The notes below the pieces were generated by a model. It did not search any database, was not told the DNA's origin, and worked only from the letters and a program-made list of their open reading frames with translations. Positions 44,572-52,635 of a stretch of 64,000 nt of DNA are shown here, one piece after another. The stretch's first letter is position 1. Every line of letters begins with the position of its first letter. Location of the stretch: assembly GCA_031262495.1 (NCBI GenBank), contig JAISHV010000057.1, positions 20,715 through 84,714 on the forward strand. Reading direction: 5' to 3'. Source of the stretch: Ruminococcus sp. (lineage in GTDB: Bacteria; Bacillota; Clostridia; Oscillospirales; Ruminococcaceae). The translations under genes were made by a program, and so were the position numbers.

Positions 44572-45192
44572 TCAAAACCCGAAAATATTACGCTTACAAG
44601 GCTTTTTATAAGTCAACCCGCATTTGTTGCATTTCATTCCCGCGCATGGTTTCGGCGGATTTATACACGGCTTAGGTGTAGGCTTGCACGTTACGCAAAC
44701 GGGCTCGCACTTATATTTAAATTCCCAGTTCGCCGTAGGTTGTGACGGATATGAACAAGGCGGAACAGGCGGCGGACAGGGCGGACACGGTGGGAAATGC
44801 CCGCACGGAGGCACAGGCGGCGGACAGGGCGGCACCGGCGGGAACTGCCCGCAAGGAGGCACAGGCGGCGGACAGGGCGGTTTCGGCGGACACGGTGATT
44901 CGCAATGTCTGTTAAAAATAAATGACACACCGAAATTACTGCCCTGATGATGAAGCGGACGCGCCTCTTGGCAAAAACGAACATGACGTTCCTGCATTCG
45001 CGGCGATGAACAGTTGTCGCCCGTCACGCGCACTTTGAAATGCCCGTCAGGCAGCTCAAAAAACGCTGACCTGCTGACGGTGTCCTGATTATAATATTCC
45101 CGCCCCTCTAAATCAAGGATTGTTATGTTGTATGCGAAAACACCGTTTGAGTTTACGCATATTTCCACTGATAATGTGTTGATATCGTTCAT
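44572..45192 (-). CDS. Cys/Pro-rich repeat protein, possibly spore surface
   Basis: I do not recognise a family. Residues 1-90 look like a small beta domain (LSVEICVNSNGVFAYNITILDLEGREYY ... GHFKVRVTGDNC). Residues 95-145 are three imperfect repeats of PPCPPPVPPCG, and the C-terminus is Cys/Lys rich (CEPVCVTCKPTPKPC ... KCNKCGLTYKKPC). There is no signal peptide. Cys-rich, low-complexity proteins of this kind are common in spore coats, but that is inference. GGGAG lies seven bases before the ATG. The opposite strand is also open (Gly-rich, 44624-44947) purely because of the repeats. Confidence 0.65.
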   Translation of the reverse strand: MNDINTLSVEICVNSNGVFAYNITILDLEGREYYNQDTVSRSAFFELPDGHFKVRVTGDNCSSPRMQERHVRFCQEARPLHHQGSNFGVSFIFNRHCESPCPPKPPCPPPVPPCGQFPPVPPCPPPVPPCGHFPPCPPCPPPVPPCSYPSQPTANWEFKYKCEPVCVTCKPTPKPCINPPKPCAGMKCNKCGLTYKKPCKRNIFGF

Positions 45193-45362
45193 AGTTTTTC
45201 TCCCATAAGTATTTAAAACATTGTATTTGTCTAATTCTTCCTCTACACTGCTATAATATTTAGTTTTTTGAAAAATGTTACTTTTAAATTTACATTGGTG
45301 TAAAATTTAGGATACGTAGTTTACAAGATGAAAACAATTCATAGTCAATTTTGAGATAAATA

Positions 45363-45391
45363 TTGACAATTAATCAGAAGTGTGATAATCT
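45363..45391 (+). promoter_or_regulatory. Promoter for the PASTA pseudokinase gene
   Basis: TTGACA (45363-45368), 17 bases and TAATCT (45386-45391), with a leader of about 95 nt. The 298-bp divergent gap is otherwise AT-rich and without ORFs. Confidence 0.65.
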
Positions 45392-45490
45392 TAATAAAGG
45401 ATTCTGTAAGTGTTTTTAAATCTGAATTTACAGTAATATTAACTGAAAAATTTTAACTTTTACCTAAAAAAATAATGGGAGAACCGTCAC

Positions 45491-47383
45491 ATGGATATCG
45501 GGAGGTTTAACCTCTGTCCGGGATGTATGAACCCCAAAACGGGCGATGATGAATGTCCTTTTTGCGGTTATGTGTATTCAGCACCTTACTTGCCGTCATA
45601 TTTAGCACCCGGAACGGTTTTAAACGACCGTTATATCATAGGGAAGCTGAAATCATATAACGGTGAGAGTGCCGATTATATCGCTTTTGATACCATCACC
45701 GAAGGAAAAGTCAATATAAAAGAATATATGCCCGACGCTATATGTACGCGTACTAAGGGCAATTCTGTAATTATAGTTGATTCTAATTTTGTGCCCCAGT
45801 ATAAGACTCTCTTATCGGAGTTTGTTTCACTGCACAAAACATTGTCAAAAATGCGCAGTATAAATCATGTTACCGCTGTAATAGATATGTTCGGCGACAA
45901 TAACACAGGCTATGCTGTTTTTGACTGTACAGGCGACCGCACACTCGGCGACTATCTCAAAGAAAATGCAGGGGAACTCTCTTTTGAAGAGACAAAACGC
46001 ATGATTCCCCCGATACTTACAACCATTTCGCTTATCCATAACGCAGGGATTATCCATCGCGGAATTTGCCCTGATAATATCCTTGTGGACAAAAACAATG
46101 AACTTGTCCTCAGGGGTTTTGCCATTTCCGAAGTGCGTACTGCCAATACTGTTTTAGCCTGTGATATAGCGGCGGGTTTTGCCGCCCCCGAACAATACAG
46201 CTCATCAAACTGGCAGGATACATGGACCGATGTTTACGGTATTTCGGCGGTTATTTACCGTATGCTTACGGGGATTACGCCGGTTGATGCTATGACACGC
46301 GCTACCACCGATACACTGATTGCCCCGGGGCTTATAAATCCGGGTGTACCTAAGCATTTTTCTGCCGCAATTATGAAAGGGCTTGCCCTGCCTCATGAAA
46401 TGCGTATTCAGACTATCACGGAACTTGTAACGCTTCTCTTTGACGAACCCGAATGGGGGAGTGAGCGGCTGTCTTCTTCAAGCACACTGTCAATCACTAT
46501 TCCCGAAGAAATTAAAAACGCCGCCAAATCAAATAAGCTCAATCCGCCTCAACCGAAAAAACCTCCCGAAGTTCGCCGCAAACCGCCTAAAAAACGCGTA
46601 AGCCGCAGAAAGATTTTTCTTGCAACTGTGGGTGTGACGTTTGTTTTAGGCTTACTTGTGCTTATGGTAATCTGGCTTATCGGGCTTGAAGATACCAGTA
46701 AAACCGAACACGACACTGCCGCTGTGTTAACAGGCGAACAAACAGGATTTTCAACATTCCGAACAATCCCTCCCGTAACAACAACCACATCCGCTCCCGT
46801 CACAACAGCCGCAGCAGAGACGACAAACGCCGCCCCGTCAATCATTATGGATAACATAACAGGTAAATATTATGAGATAATCAGTACATCCGAAGCATAT
46901 TCAAGGCTTGTATTTAACCCTGTTTATGTCTACAGTGAAACAGTCGGCAAAGGTTTTATTATCTCACAGTCAATCCCTGCCGATACGGTTTATAAAGCGG
47001 GCGATACGATAGATATTGAAGTCTCACTCGGCAGTAAGTTTGTTGTAATCCCCGATTTTATCGGGCTTACGGCGGCGGATTATTTCACATTGCTCAATGA
47101 ACGCGGCATCAAGTATGAGGAGCAGAAAATAACAAATTCAGGCATTATGGAAGGCTATGTAGCCGATATAGACCCCGATCCGGGTATGCAGCTTGATATC
47201 GAAGAGGGGCAAACGCTCATAGTCTTTGTCGCGGAAGGTGCTGTTACAACCCCGGCGACAACCACCGAACCGCTGTTCCCCGGTTTCGGCGAAGAAGAAG
47301 ATTATATTCCGGATTTCACAGATGACCTTGTAACTTATTTTGAAAATGAAAACCTCGTTTTTCCGGGTTACTTAAACGACTGA
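45491..47383 (+). CDS. Zinc-ribbon Ser/Thr pseudokinase with PASTA repeats
   Basis: Membrane protein with an N-terminal zinc ribbon (CPGCMNPKTGDDECPFCG), a kinase-like domain (residues 40-320), a basic linker, one membrane helix (IFLATVGVTFVLGLLVLMVIWLIGL, near residue 385), a Thr-rich stretch and two PASTA-like units. The fold is kinase-like, with the VNIKEYMP lysine and CPDNILV, but key motifs are lost: no Gly-rich loop (LKSYNGESADY), HRD is HRG, and DFG is replaced by RGF. It is probably a pseudokinase sensing the cell wall. A 75-bp copy of its tail lies directly after the stop. Confidence 0.85.
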   Translation: MDIGRFNLCPGCMNPKTGDDECPFCGYVYSAPYLPSYLAPGTVLNDRYIIGKLKSYNGESADYIAFDTITEGKVNIKEYMPDAICTRTKGNSVIIVDSNFVPQYKTLLSEFVSLHKTLSKMRSINHVTAVIDMFGDNNTGYAVFDCTGDRTLGDYLKENAGELSFEETKRMIPPILTTISLIHNAGIIHRGICPDNILVDKNNELVLRGFAISEVRTANTVLACDIAAGFAAPEQYSSSNWQDTWTDVYGISAVIYRMLTGITPVDAMTRATTDTLIAPGLINPGVPKHFSAAIMKGLALPHEMRIQTITELVTLLFDEPEWGSERLSSSSTLSITIPEEIKNAAKSNKLNPPQPKKPPEVRRKPPKKRVSRRKIFLATVGVTFVLGLLVLMVIWLIGLEDTSKTEHDTAAVLTGEQTGFSTFRTIPPVTTTTSAPVTTAAAETTNAAPSIIMDNITGKYYEIISTSEAYSRLVFNPVYVYSETVGKGFIISQSIPADTVYKAGDTIDIEVSLGSKFVVIPDFIGLTAADYFTLLNERGIKYEEQKITNSGIMEGYVADIDPDPGMQLDIEEGQTLIVFVAEGAVTTPATTTEPLFPGFGEEEDYIPDFTDDLVTYFENENLVFPGYLND

Positions 47384-47458
47384 CCCGACTTCACAGACGA
47401 CCTTGTTACCTATTTTGAAAATGAAAATTTGAAATTTCCAAATTATTTGAATGACTGA
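47384..47458 (+). repeat. In-frame 75-bp copy of the pseudokinase gene tail
   Basis: After the TGA, the same frame continues PDFTDDLVTYFENENLKFPNYLND-stop, a copy of the final 24 codons of the gene (PDFTDDLVTYFENENLVFPGYLND-stop). Of 25 aligned codons, 11 differ synonymously and two differ in amino acid. Confidence 0.9.
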
Positions 47459-47491
47459 CCCCCAGATGTAAAAATTTTAAAAGAGGACTAA

Positions 47492-48247
47492 ATGCTTGCA
47501 AAAAGAATAGTTCCATGTCTTGACGTGAGGCACGGCAAAGTTGTCAAAGGCGTAAACTTTGAGGGTGTAAAAGATGTAGGCGACCCTGTTGAACTTGCCG
47601 CAGAGTATAATCGCCAAGGTGCAGATGAATTAGTGTTTTATGATATAGTGGCTTCTCACGAAGGGCGCGGTGCTATGCTTGACATAATAAGACGCACCGC
47701 CGAAAAGGTATTCATACCGTTTTGCGTAGGCGGCGGGATTTCTGCTGTAGATGATTTCCGAGAGGTTTTACGCGCCGGAGCTGATAAAGTTTCGGTTAAT
47801 TCGGCAGCGGTAAAAAATCCGAGGATTTTATCCGATGCGGCGGATATATTCGGCTGTCAGTGCGTAGTGTTGGGTGTAGATACCAAACGTAACGGTAAAG
47901 GCGGTTACACTGTTTTCGCTAACGGCGGGCGTATTGACATGGAGATTGACCTCTTAGAGTGGGTTTATAAAGCCGAGAAATTAGGTGCGGGCGAAATTTG
48001 CCTTAATTCAATGGACACAGACGGCGTAAGAAACGGTTTTGACACCGAAATGCTTAAAGCAGTCTGCGGGGCTGTATCAATCCCTGTTATAGCCTCCGGG
48101 GGAGCGGGGAAACTCTCTGATTTTGCGGATGTGTTTTTAAATACGGGGTGCAGTGCCGCACTTGCCGCAAGCCTGTTTCATTTTAAAGAATTGACTGTAA
48201 ATGAAGTTAAGTCTGACTGCAAAAAGAAAGGCATACTTATCAGATGA
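47492..48247 (+). CDS. hisF: Imidazole glycerol phosphate synthase, cyclase subunit
   Basis: HisF closes the imidazole ring in histidine synthesis, using ammonia from HisH. The N-terminus [34 protein letters not shown] is diagnostic; the catalytic Asp residues are in CLDV and in the C-terminal NSMDTDG, with VIASGGAG for phosphate binding. At 251 residues it is full length. It is first of a hisF-hisI-hisE trio; hisH, hisA and the other his genes are not in the window. Confidence 0.97.
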   Translation: MLAKRIVPCLDVRHGKVVKGVNFEGVKDVGDPVELAAEYNRQGADELVFYDIVASHEGRGAMLDIIRRTAEKVFIPFCVGGGISAVDDFREVLRAGADKVSVNSAAVKNPRILSDAADIFGCQCVVLGVDTKRNGKGGYTVFANGGRIDMEIDLLEWVYKAEKLGAGEICLNSMDTDGVRNGFDTEMLKAVCGAVSIPVIASGGAGKLSDFADVFLNTGCSAALAASLFHFKELTVNEVKSDCKKKGILIR

Positions 48248-48576
48248 ATGAAAATGAAACAATAGAATTACTGTTTAAAAAAGGTGAATTAATCCCCGCT
48301 ATTGTTCAAGACGTAAACACTAAATCCGTACTTATGCTTGCCTATATGAACCGCGAAAGCCTTAATAAAAGCCTTCAAAGCGGCTATACATGGTTTTACA
48401 GCCGCAGCAGACAGGAACTGTGGAACAAAGGCGCTACATCGGGGAATATGCAAAAAATCGTTGATATTTTTTATGACTGCGATGAAGATACATTACTTAT
48501 TACCGTAATCCCCGAGGGGGACGGCGTAGCCTGTCATACAGGCGAATATTCATGTTTTTACAGGAAGTTAAATTGA
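48244..48576 (+). CDS. hisI: Phosphoribosyl-AMP cyclohydrolase
   Basis: Opens the purine ring of PR-AMP. The signature [40 protein letters not shown] is intact, with metal-binding [11 protein letters not shown] and the Cys in [13 protein letters not shown]. It overlaps hisF by 4 bp (ATGA). It is a stand-alone HisI of 110 residues, with HisE encoded separately. Confidence 0.97.
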   Translation: MNENETIELLFKKGELIPAIVQDVNTKSVLMLAYMNRESLNKSLQSGYTWFYSRSRQELWNKGATSGNMQKIVDIFYDCDEDTLLITVIPEGDGVACHTGEYSCFYRKLN

Positions 48577-48587
48577 GGGTATAAAAA

Positions 48588-48911
48588 TTGAGTGAATTAA
48601 GCAAACTTTTTGAAGTAGTAAGCAGCCGAAAAGAGCATTTCGAGGAAGGCTCATATACCTGTTATCTGTTTTCAAAGGGCGAAGATAAGATTTGTAAGAA
48701 GTGCGGCGAGGAATGTGCCGAGATGATTATCGCGGCTAAGAATAACGATAAAGAGGAACTTAAAAACGAAGTCGCGGATTTGCTTTACCATATTACGGTT
48801 TTGTGTGCCGAAAAGGGTTTGGATTTTAAAGAAGTCGAAGCCGAGCTTGAAGCAAGGAGTGCTAAAATCGGTAATTTAAAGCAAATGAAGGTTACAGACC
48901 GGAATACTTAA
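48588..48911 (+). CDS. hisE: Phosphoribosyl-ATP pyrophosphatase
   Basis: Hydrolyses PR-ATP to PR-AMP. The MazG-like helical core is seen: GEDKICKKCGEECAEMIIAAKNNDKEELKNEVADLLYHITVLCAEKGLDF. The start is a TTG eight bases after GAGGG. It is 107 residues long. A strong terminator ends the unit. Confidence 0.95.
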   Translation: MSELSKLFEVVSSRKEHFEEGSYTCYLFSKGEDKICKKCGEECAEMIIAAKNNDKEELKNEVADLLYHITVLCAEKGLDFKEVEAELEARSAKIGNLKQMKVTDRNT

Positions 48912-48930
48912 ATTTAATGTTAAATATAAA

Positions 48931-48969
48931 TTCTGCCATAATAAATCGGCAGAATTTTTTTATTTTTTT
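48931..48969 (+). terminator. Terminator after hisE
   Basis: TTCTGCC-ATAATAAAT-CGGCAGAA followed by TTTTTTTATTTTTTT. Confidence 0.9.
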
Positions 48970-49037
48970 GTATAAAAATTTGGTTAGCGTATAGAATATT
49001 TAAGAAATGTTAATCCCAAAAGGAGTCTTGTGAACAT

Positions 49038-49691
49038 ATGAAAAAAGCCGCTCTGCCGATTTGTATAGCCGCCGTTTTGACTGCTATAATCCTTGCTGTA
49101 CCGCATTTTGTCACAAAGAGTATACCGACAGCAACGCCTGTCACAGTCGCGAAAATAATTTTTACAGACAGCGTAGAATGTGACGGTGTACTCATAAAAA
49201 ATGAAGAAACAGGCGTATTTGCCATTCAGACGTATATTTCCGAAAAGGATATCAGTAAGGTTTCTACAGGGCTTAAATCGGAGGTTCGCGGTGATGCGTT
49301 CCCGGAGAAAGTTTACAGTGCTACGGTGACGGATATCGCGGGTGCGGCAACACAAATTTCCGCGGGGAATTCAACGAAAACAGTAGTTGAAGTATGGCTT
49401 GAGGTGAATGATGCCGATGAAGCTCTCAAAAGCGGTTATACGGCTAAAGTGAAAATTATAGTGGGAGCACTGCAGCAGAAGCGGTTATTGCCCTATAATT
49501 CTGTAATGCAAGATGACGGCGGGGAATATGTTTATGTTTTAAAGAACTCGACAGCAGTAAAGCGTTATATTATAACAGGCGATGAACTCCCCGACGGGAT
49601 TGAGGTAGTTTCGGGGCTTGATATGATTGAAGAGGTTGTCAAAGTTGATGTCCCTATAGAGGATGAAGCGGTTGTAACGGTGCAAGAATGA
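49038..49691 (+). CDS. Membrane-fusion (MacA/HlyD-like) adaptor, short form
   Basis: Likely periplasmic-adaptor-type protein of an ABC export system. One N-terminal membrane segment (LPICIAAVLTAIILAVPHFV) is followed by beta-barrel and membrane-proximal domains (GLKSEVRGDAFPEKVYSATVTDIAGAA ... SGYTAKVKIIVG). The coiled-coil hairpin and most of the lipoyl domain are missing, so it is about half of a normal MacA (217 aa). The permease gene follows after 36 bp, which supports a shared complex. The substrate is unknown. Confidence 0.7.
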   Translation: MKKAALPICIAAVLTAIILAVPHFVTKSIPTATPVTVAKIIFTDSVECDGVLIKNEETGVFAIQTYISEKDISKVSTGLKSEVRGDAFPEKVYSATVTDIAGAATQISAGNSTKTVVEVWLEVNDADEALKSGYTAKVKIIVGALQQKRLLPYNSVMQDDGGEYVYVLKNSTAVKRYIITGDELPDGIEVVSGLDMIEEVVKVDVPIEDEAVVTVQE

Positions 49692-49727
49692 GATTTCTGC
49701 AATAGAAAATCAAGGTAATATGAAAAA

Positions 49728-50900
49728 ATGATTAAACAAACTATACTGTCAGTGTTTCGCAATAAGCTCCGCGCCGCTTTGACTATTTCGGGGATTGCCG
49801 TAGGTGTAACAGCGGTTGTACTTGTATCGGCGGTAGGCGAAATCGGCAAAAACGAGATCAGTGCTACGATGGCGGGTATGGGTATGGACAATTTAGTTGT
49901 AACCGCACAGGAAAACGGATATTCCGTCTTAACAGAAGAAAATCTCAGCGAAATCAAGGTACAAAACGGCGTAACAAACGCTATGCCGCTGATGAACCTG
50001 ATTACAGAGGGCGAAATCCTGAAAACCACTTCACAGGTAATGATCTGGGGGATAAATGAGGACGCCAAAAGTGTTATAGATTTAAATGTACTTCACGGGC
50101 GTTTAATTAATAAAGGCGATGTAAAAACCGGAAATAAAGTCTGTATGATTGACGAAAAACTCGCCATAGAATCCTATCAGCGCAGTAATATTATCGGCAA
50201 AGAGATTGAACTGAATTTCGGTATAAAAAACGAGACATTCACAATAGTAGGTATCGTAAAAAGCGGTGTGAGTGCATTGCAGAATATGTTAGGCGGGTTT
50301 GTGCCTGATTTTGTGTATGTGCCGTTTACTGTTATGCAAGAAACCCTCGGCAGTGAGAATTTCGACCAAATAACAGTTAAAGTAGCCGACTCCGATACGG
50401 GAGATAAAGTCGCCGGGGTAATAAAACAGGAGCTTTCATCTGACTATGCGCAAGCCGGAGTCGCGGTAGAAAACCTTTTAAAACAAAAAGACAACATGAA
50501 CAGCATCTTAACCACGGCGACAATCGCCCTCTCGGCAGTAGCCGGAATAAGTCTTATCGTATCTGGAACATCCATAATGACTGTTATGCTCGTGTCGGTG
50601 AGTGAGCGAACCCGCGAAATCGGTATAAAAAAATCCATAGGTGCTTCAAATAAAACCATAATGTCTGAATTCTTGCTTGAAGCGGTGATAATAACGCTCA
50701 CAGGTTCTGTAATAGGCGTTTTAGCGGGGATTTTGCTGTCTCTTGCGGCAAGTCTGATTATCGGTGTCACTTTCGCGGTGAATATCCCTATGTGTATAGC
50801 GGCGATAGTGTTTTCGGTGATAATAGGCGGGGTTTTCGGGGTATATCCGGCGATGAAAGCGTCTAAACTAAAGCCTGTGGAGGCTTTGAGGCATGAGTAG
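49728..50900 (+). CDS. ABC transporter permease, MacB/FtsX type
   Basis: Permease with an N-terminal helix (AALTISGIAVGVTAVVLVSAVGEI), a large extracytoplasmic domain (residues 45-270) and three C-terminal helices ending in EALRHE, the standard MacB/FtsX layout. SVSERTREIGIKKSIGASNKTIMSEFLLEAVIITL is the conserved cytoplasmic coupling region. The ATPase normally encoded beside it is absent on both sides, so it must use one encoded elsewhere or be a remnant. A bidirectional-looking terminator follows. Confidence 0.88.
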   Translation: MIKQTILSVFRNKLRAALTISGIAVGVTAVVLVSAVGEIGKNEISATMAGMGMDNLVVTAQENGYSVLTEENLSEIKVQNGVTNAMPLMNLITEGEILKTTSQVMIWGINEDAKSVIDLNVLHGRLINKGDVKTGNKVCMIDEKLAIESYQRSNIIGKEIELNFGIKNETFTIVGIVKSGVSALQNMLGGFVPDFVYVPFTVMQETLGSENFDQITVKVADSDTGDKVAGVIKQELSSDYAQAGVAVENLLKQKDNMNSILTTATIALSAVAGISLIVSGTSIMTVMLVSVSERTREIGIKKSIGASNKTIMSEFLLEAVIITLTGSVIGVLAGILLSLAASLIIGVTFAVNIPMCIAAIVFSVIIGGVFGVYPAMKASKLKPVEALRHE

Positions 50901-50913
50901 TATTAAAATTAAA

Positions 50914-50950
50914 AAAATCACCTCGTTTTGGGGTGATTTTTTTGATTTTT
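50914..50950 (+). terminator. Terminator after the permease gene
   Basis: AAAATCACC-TCGTTTTG-GGTGATTTT followed by a T-rich run. Confidence 0.85.
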
Positions 50951-50953
50951 CAG

Positions 50954-50982
50954 TTGACATTTGCGATAAAATCGAGTATAAT
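50954..50982 (+). promoter_or_regulatory. Consensus promoter for the JAMM-domain gene
   Basis: TTGACA (50954-50959), 17 bases and TATAAT (50977-50982). The predicted transcript start is about 50989, so the 5' leader is very short and the track's TTG at 50987 would be too early. Confidence 0.8.
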
Positions 50983-51001
50983 ATGATTGGGCGGTGTTAA
51001 T

Positions 51002-51607
51002 GTGATAATTGAAAAACAGCGATACGGCAGAAATAAAAGCACACAGATAAATAAAACATATATTGGCAGTGCAGAATATCGCCGTAAATTCATAAATTTA
51101 ACTGATAGAGAATATATTAACAATAAGATTTACATCGAAGCGAAAAAGATGTTGATACACAGGTCAGGAACTGAATATGAAGATTTAGTATTTATAAATG
51201 CAGAAAACGGAAAAGTTTTACGTAACAACAATTATGCTGAATCAGCTATATCATTTGGAATAAACGCTGATGAAGTTATTCAAAAAGTTATGCCGACTGA
51301 GTCAATGAAAAATATGTTGCTAAATGCGGAACCGAATATAATTATAGCATTACATAATCATCCGAACAATTCGTTGCCGAGCCTCGCCGATTTGCGTTCT
51401 GCATATAAGCATAAATATAAATTTTCATTAGTTTTAACTCACAATGGGAAATTATTTAAATTCGCGGTAACAGACAAATTTATAGAGAATTTAGCAGACT
51501 TCACTTTAGGACGATTAGAAAAAAATATGTTATATGGTGATTCCGAAAAGATAACCGGTTATATTAATGAATTATCTGAATATGGTGTGATTTTGGAGGT
51601 GTTATAA
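51002..51607 (+). CDS. RadC-like JAB/JAMM-domain protein
   Basis: The C-terminal half carries a JAMM-type motif, HNHPNNSLPSLADLRS, close to the RadC/MPN pattern HNHPSG.PxPSxxD, suggesting a metal-dependent isopeptidase-like fold. The N-terminal half is a basic, unrecognised segment with a helical stretch (YINNKIYIEAKKML). I start at the GTG at 51002 because the promoter places transcription after the track's start. It is AT-richer than its neighbours, which hints at acquisition. Such domains occur in phage and polymorphic-toxin proteins; the role here is not known. A 61-codon partner follows directly. Confidence 0.7.
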   Translation: MIIEKQRYGRNKSTQINKTYIGSAEYRRKFINLTDREYINNKIYIEAKKMLIHRSGTEYEDLVFINAENGKVLRNNNYAESAISFGINADEVIQKVMPTESMKNMLLNAEPNIIIALHNHPNNSLPSLADLRSAYKHKYKFSLVLTHNGKLFKFAVTDKFIENLADFTLGRLEKNMLYGDSEKITGYINELSEYGVILEVL

Positions 51608-51793
51608 ATGATTACTTATGAAAATATATGCAGAAAACTTGGATTTGCTTTTGATAACGAAAAGAATTACAGACCGGACATACCAAGTTTTGAAGATGAT
51701 AGTGTAATTAATCCGTATTCTGTTTTAAACGAAGAAGAGTTGGATTTTATAGGTGATTATCTTCGTAATAAACCAAAACTAAGAACTGCTTAA
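51608..51793 (+). CDS. Small acidic protein paired with the JAMM gene
   Basis: The 61 residues (MITYENICRKLGFAFDNEKNYRPDIPSFEDD ... LNEEELDFIGDYL) have no family I know. The ATG comes directly after the JAMM gene stop codon, with GGAGGTG upstream, so the genes are coupled. Size, acidity and coupling resemble immunity or antitoxin partners, but that is only inference. A terminator shared with the convergent TM2 gene follows. Confidence 0.6.
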   Translation: MITYENICRKLGFAFDNEKNYRPDIPSFEDDSVINPYSVLNEEELDFIGDYLRNKPKLRTA

Positions 51794-51799
51794 ATAAAA

Positions 51800-51823
51800 G
51801 GGTGCTGATGAGCACCCTTTTTT
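51800..51823. terminator. Bidirectional terminator between convergent genes
   Basis: GGGTGCT-GATG-AGCACCC with T-run on the plus strand and A-run before it, so it can serve both the JAMM pair (+) and the TM2 gene (-). Confidence 0.9.
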
Positions 51824-51831
51824 ATTATGTT

Positions 51832-52026
51832 TTAGCTATACGAACCGTCACGCGGTTGGAGGCTGCCTGTGATAATTCTTATTAGGTCTATTAACCAAAG
51901 GATACCGAGACCGCCGCCCGTTAATAATTTCAATACACCCATTCCCGTATAACCGAGATAAAAACGATCAATACCGATTACTCCTAAAAAGAGCGACAAA
52001 AGAATTGCTACCATTTTGCTTTTCAT
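51832..52026 (-). CDS. TM2-domain membrane protein
   Basis: 64-residue protein with two membrane helices and the conserved TM2 turn: [48 protein letters not shown]2 proteins are widespread in bacteria and of unknown function. It is followed on the minus strand only by the shared terminator and preceded by the 63-residue gene, 16 bp upstream, so it likely belongs to that transcript. Confidence 0.85.
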   Translation of the reverse strand: MKSKMVAILLSLFLGVIGIDRFYLGYTGMGVLKLLTGGGLGILWLIDLIRIITGSLQPRDGSYS

Positions 52027-52042
52027 GTGAATTTTCCCCTTT

Positions 52043-52234
52043 TTACTTTTTAAATATAATTACAGCCATAAAGGTTGTGCTTGCTATTTGTGTACTTGTT
52101 TCGACATATGTATAGCCCTGTTTTACCATGTTGTTTATTGCGTCACTAATTTGCTGTGCGAATGTTTCCATGGTCTTTTTCATATTGATAGAACCCATGG
52201 TTGCATTTGCAGATACGAGAACCGTTTGGTACAT
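52043..52234 (-). CDS. Small hypothetical protein, 63 aa
   Basis: [63 protein letters not shown] has no signal peptide and looks like one alpha-beta unit with a hydrophobic final strand, somewhat like DUF4177-type small proteins. AGAGG stands seven bases before the ATG. It lies between the TM2 gene and two lipoprotein genes. Confidence 0.6.
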   Translation of the reverse strand: MYQTVLVSANATMGSINMKKTMETFAQQISDAINNMVKQGYTYVETSTQIASTTFMAVIIFKK

Positions 52235-52304
52235 TTTGAACCTCTTTTCCGTAAAGCGATATACTTTACAAAATTTATTTATCCGCTAATGCGGGTAAAT
52301 TTCA

Positions 52305-52616
52305 CTATACTTTTTCGTATCTGTCACCATCAATGATTAATACGTCTTCATCATCTTCTTCAAAACAACTGTAAGCAAGCTCTAACCCGGAAGCTTCATC
52401 AATTAAGCTGAGTTTATTATTTCTATAACTATATGTAACAACAACTATTCCTAAATATGTCATCTCATTCCTGTTAAACTCAATTTCATTTCCAAGTACG
52501 CCCAAATATTTATCACCGGTATAAATATATTTTCCGTCAAGCCCGCCTCCGCACGCTGTAAACAATGTACAAACCGTGATAAGTATAATGACCATTTTGC
52601 ATATTCTTTTTTTCAT
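52305..52616 (-). CDS. Small lipoprotein A
   Basis: A signal ending in a lipobox (MVIILITVCTLFTACGGG) is followed by about 80 residues of beta-strand pattern (LDGKYIYTGDKYLGVLGNEIEFNRNEMTYLG). The start of the mature part resembles the next gene's product (KGDYVFIGDN...LGRYITFDGNKL), so the two are probably distant paralogues. Function unknown. Confidence 0.7.
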   Translation of the reverse strand: MKKRICKMVIILITVCTLFTACGGGLDGKYIYTGDKYLGVLGNEIEFNRNEMTYLGIVVVTYSYRNNKLSLIDEASGLELAYSCFEEDDEDVLIIDGDRYEKV

Positions 52617-52635
52617 AGTTTCACCCCTTTCAATA

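Noticed and set aside
44624-44947. 107-aa Gly-rich plus-strand ORF
   Set aside because: It is the complement of the PPCPPPVPPCG repeats; it has no Shine-Dalgarno, while the minus-strand gene does.
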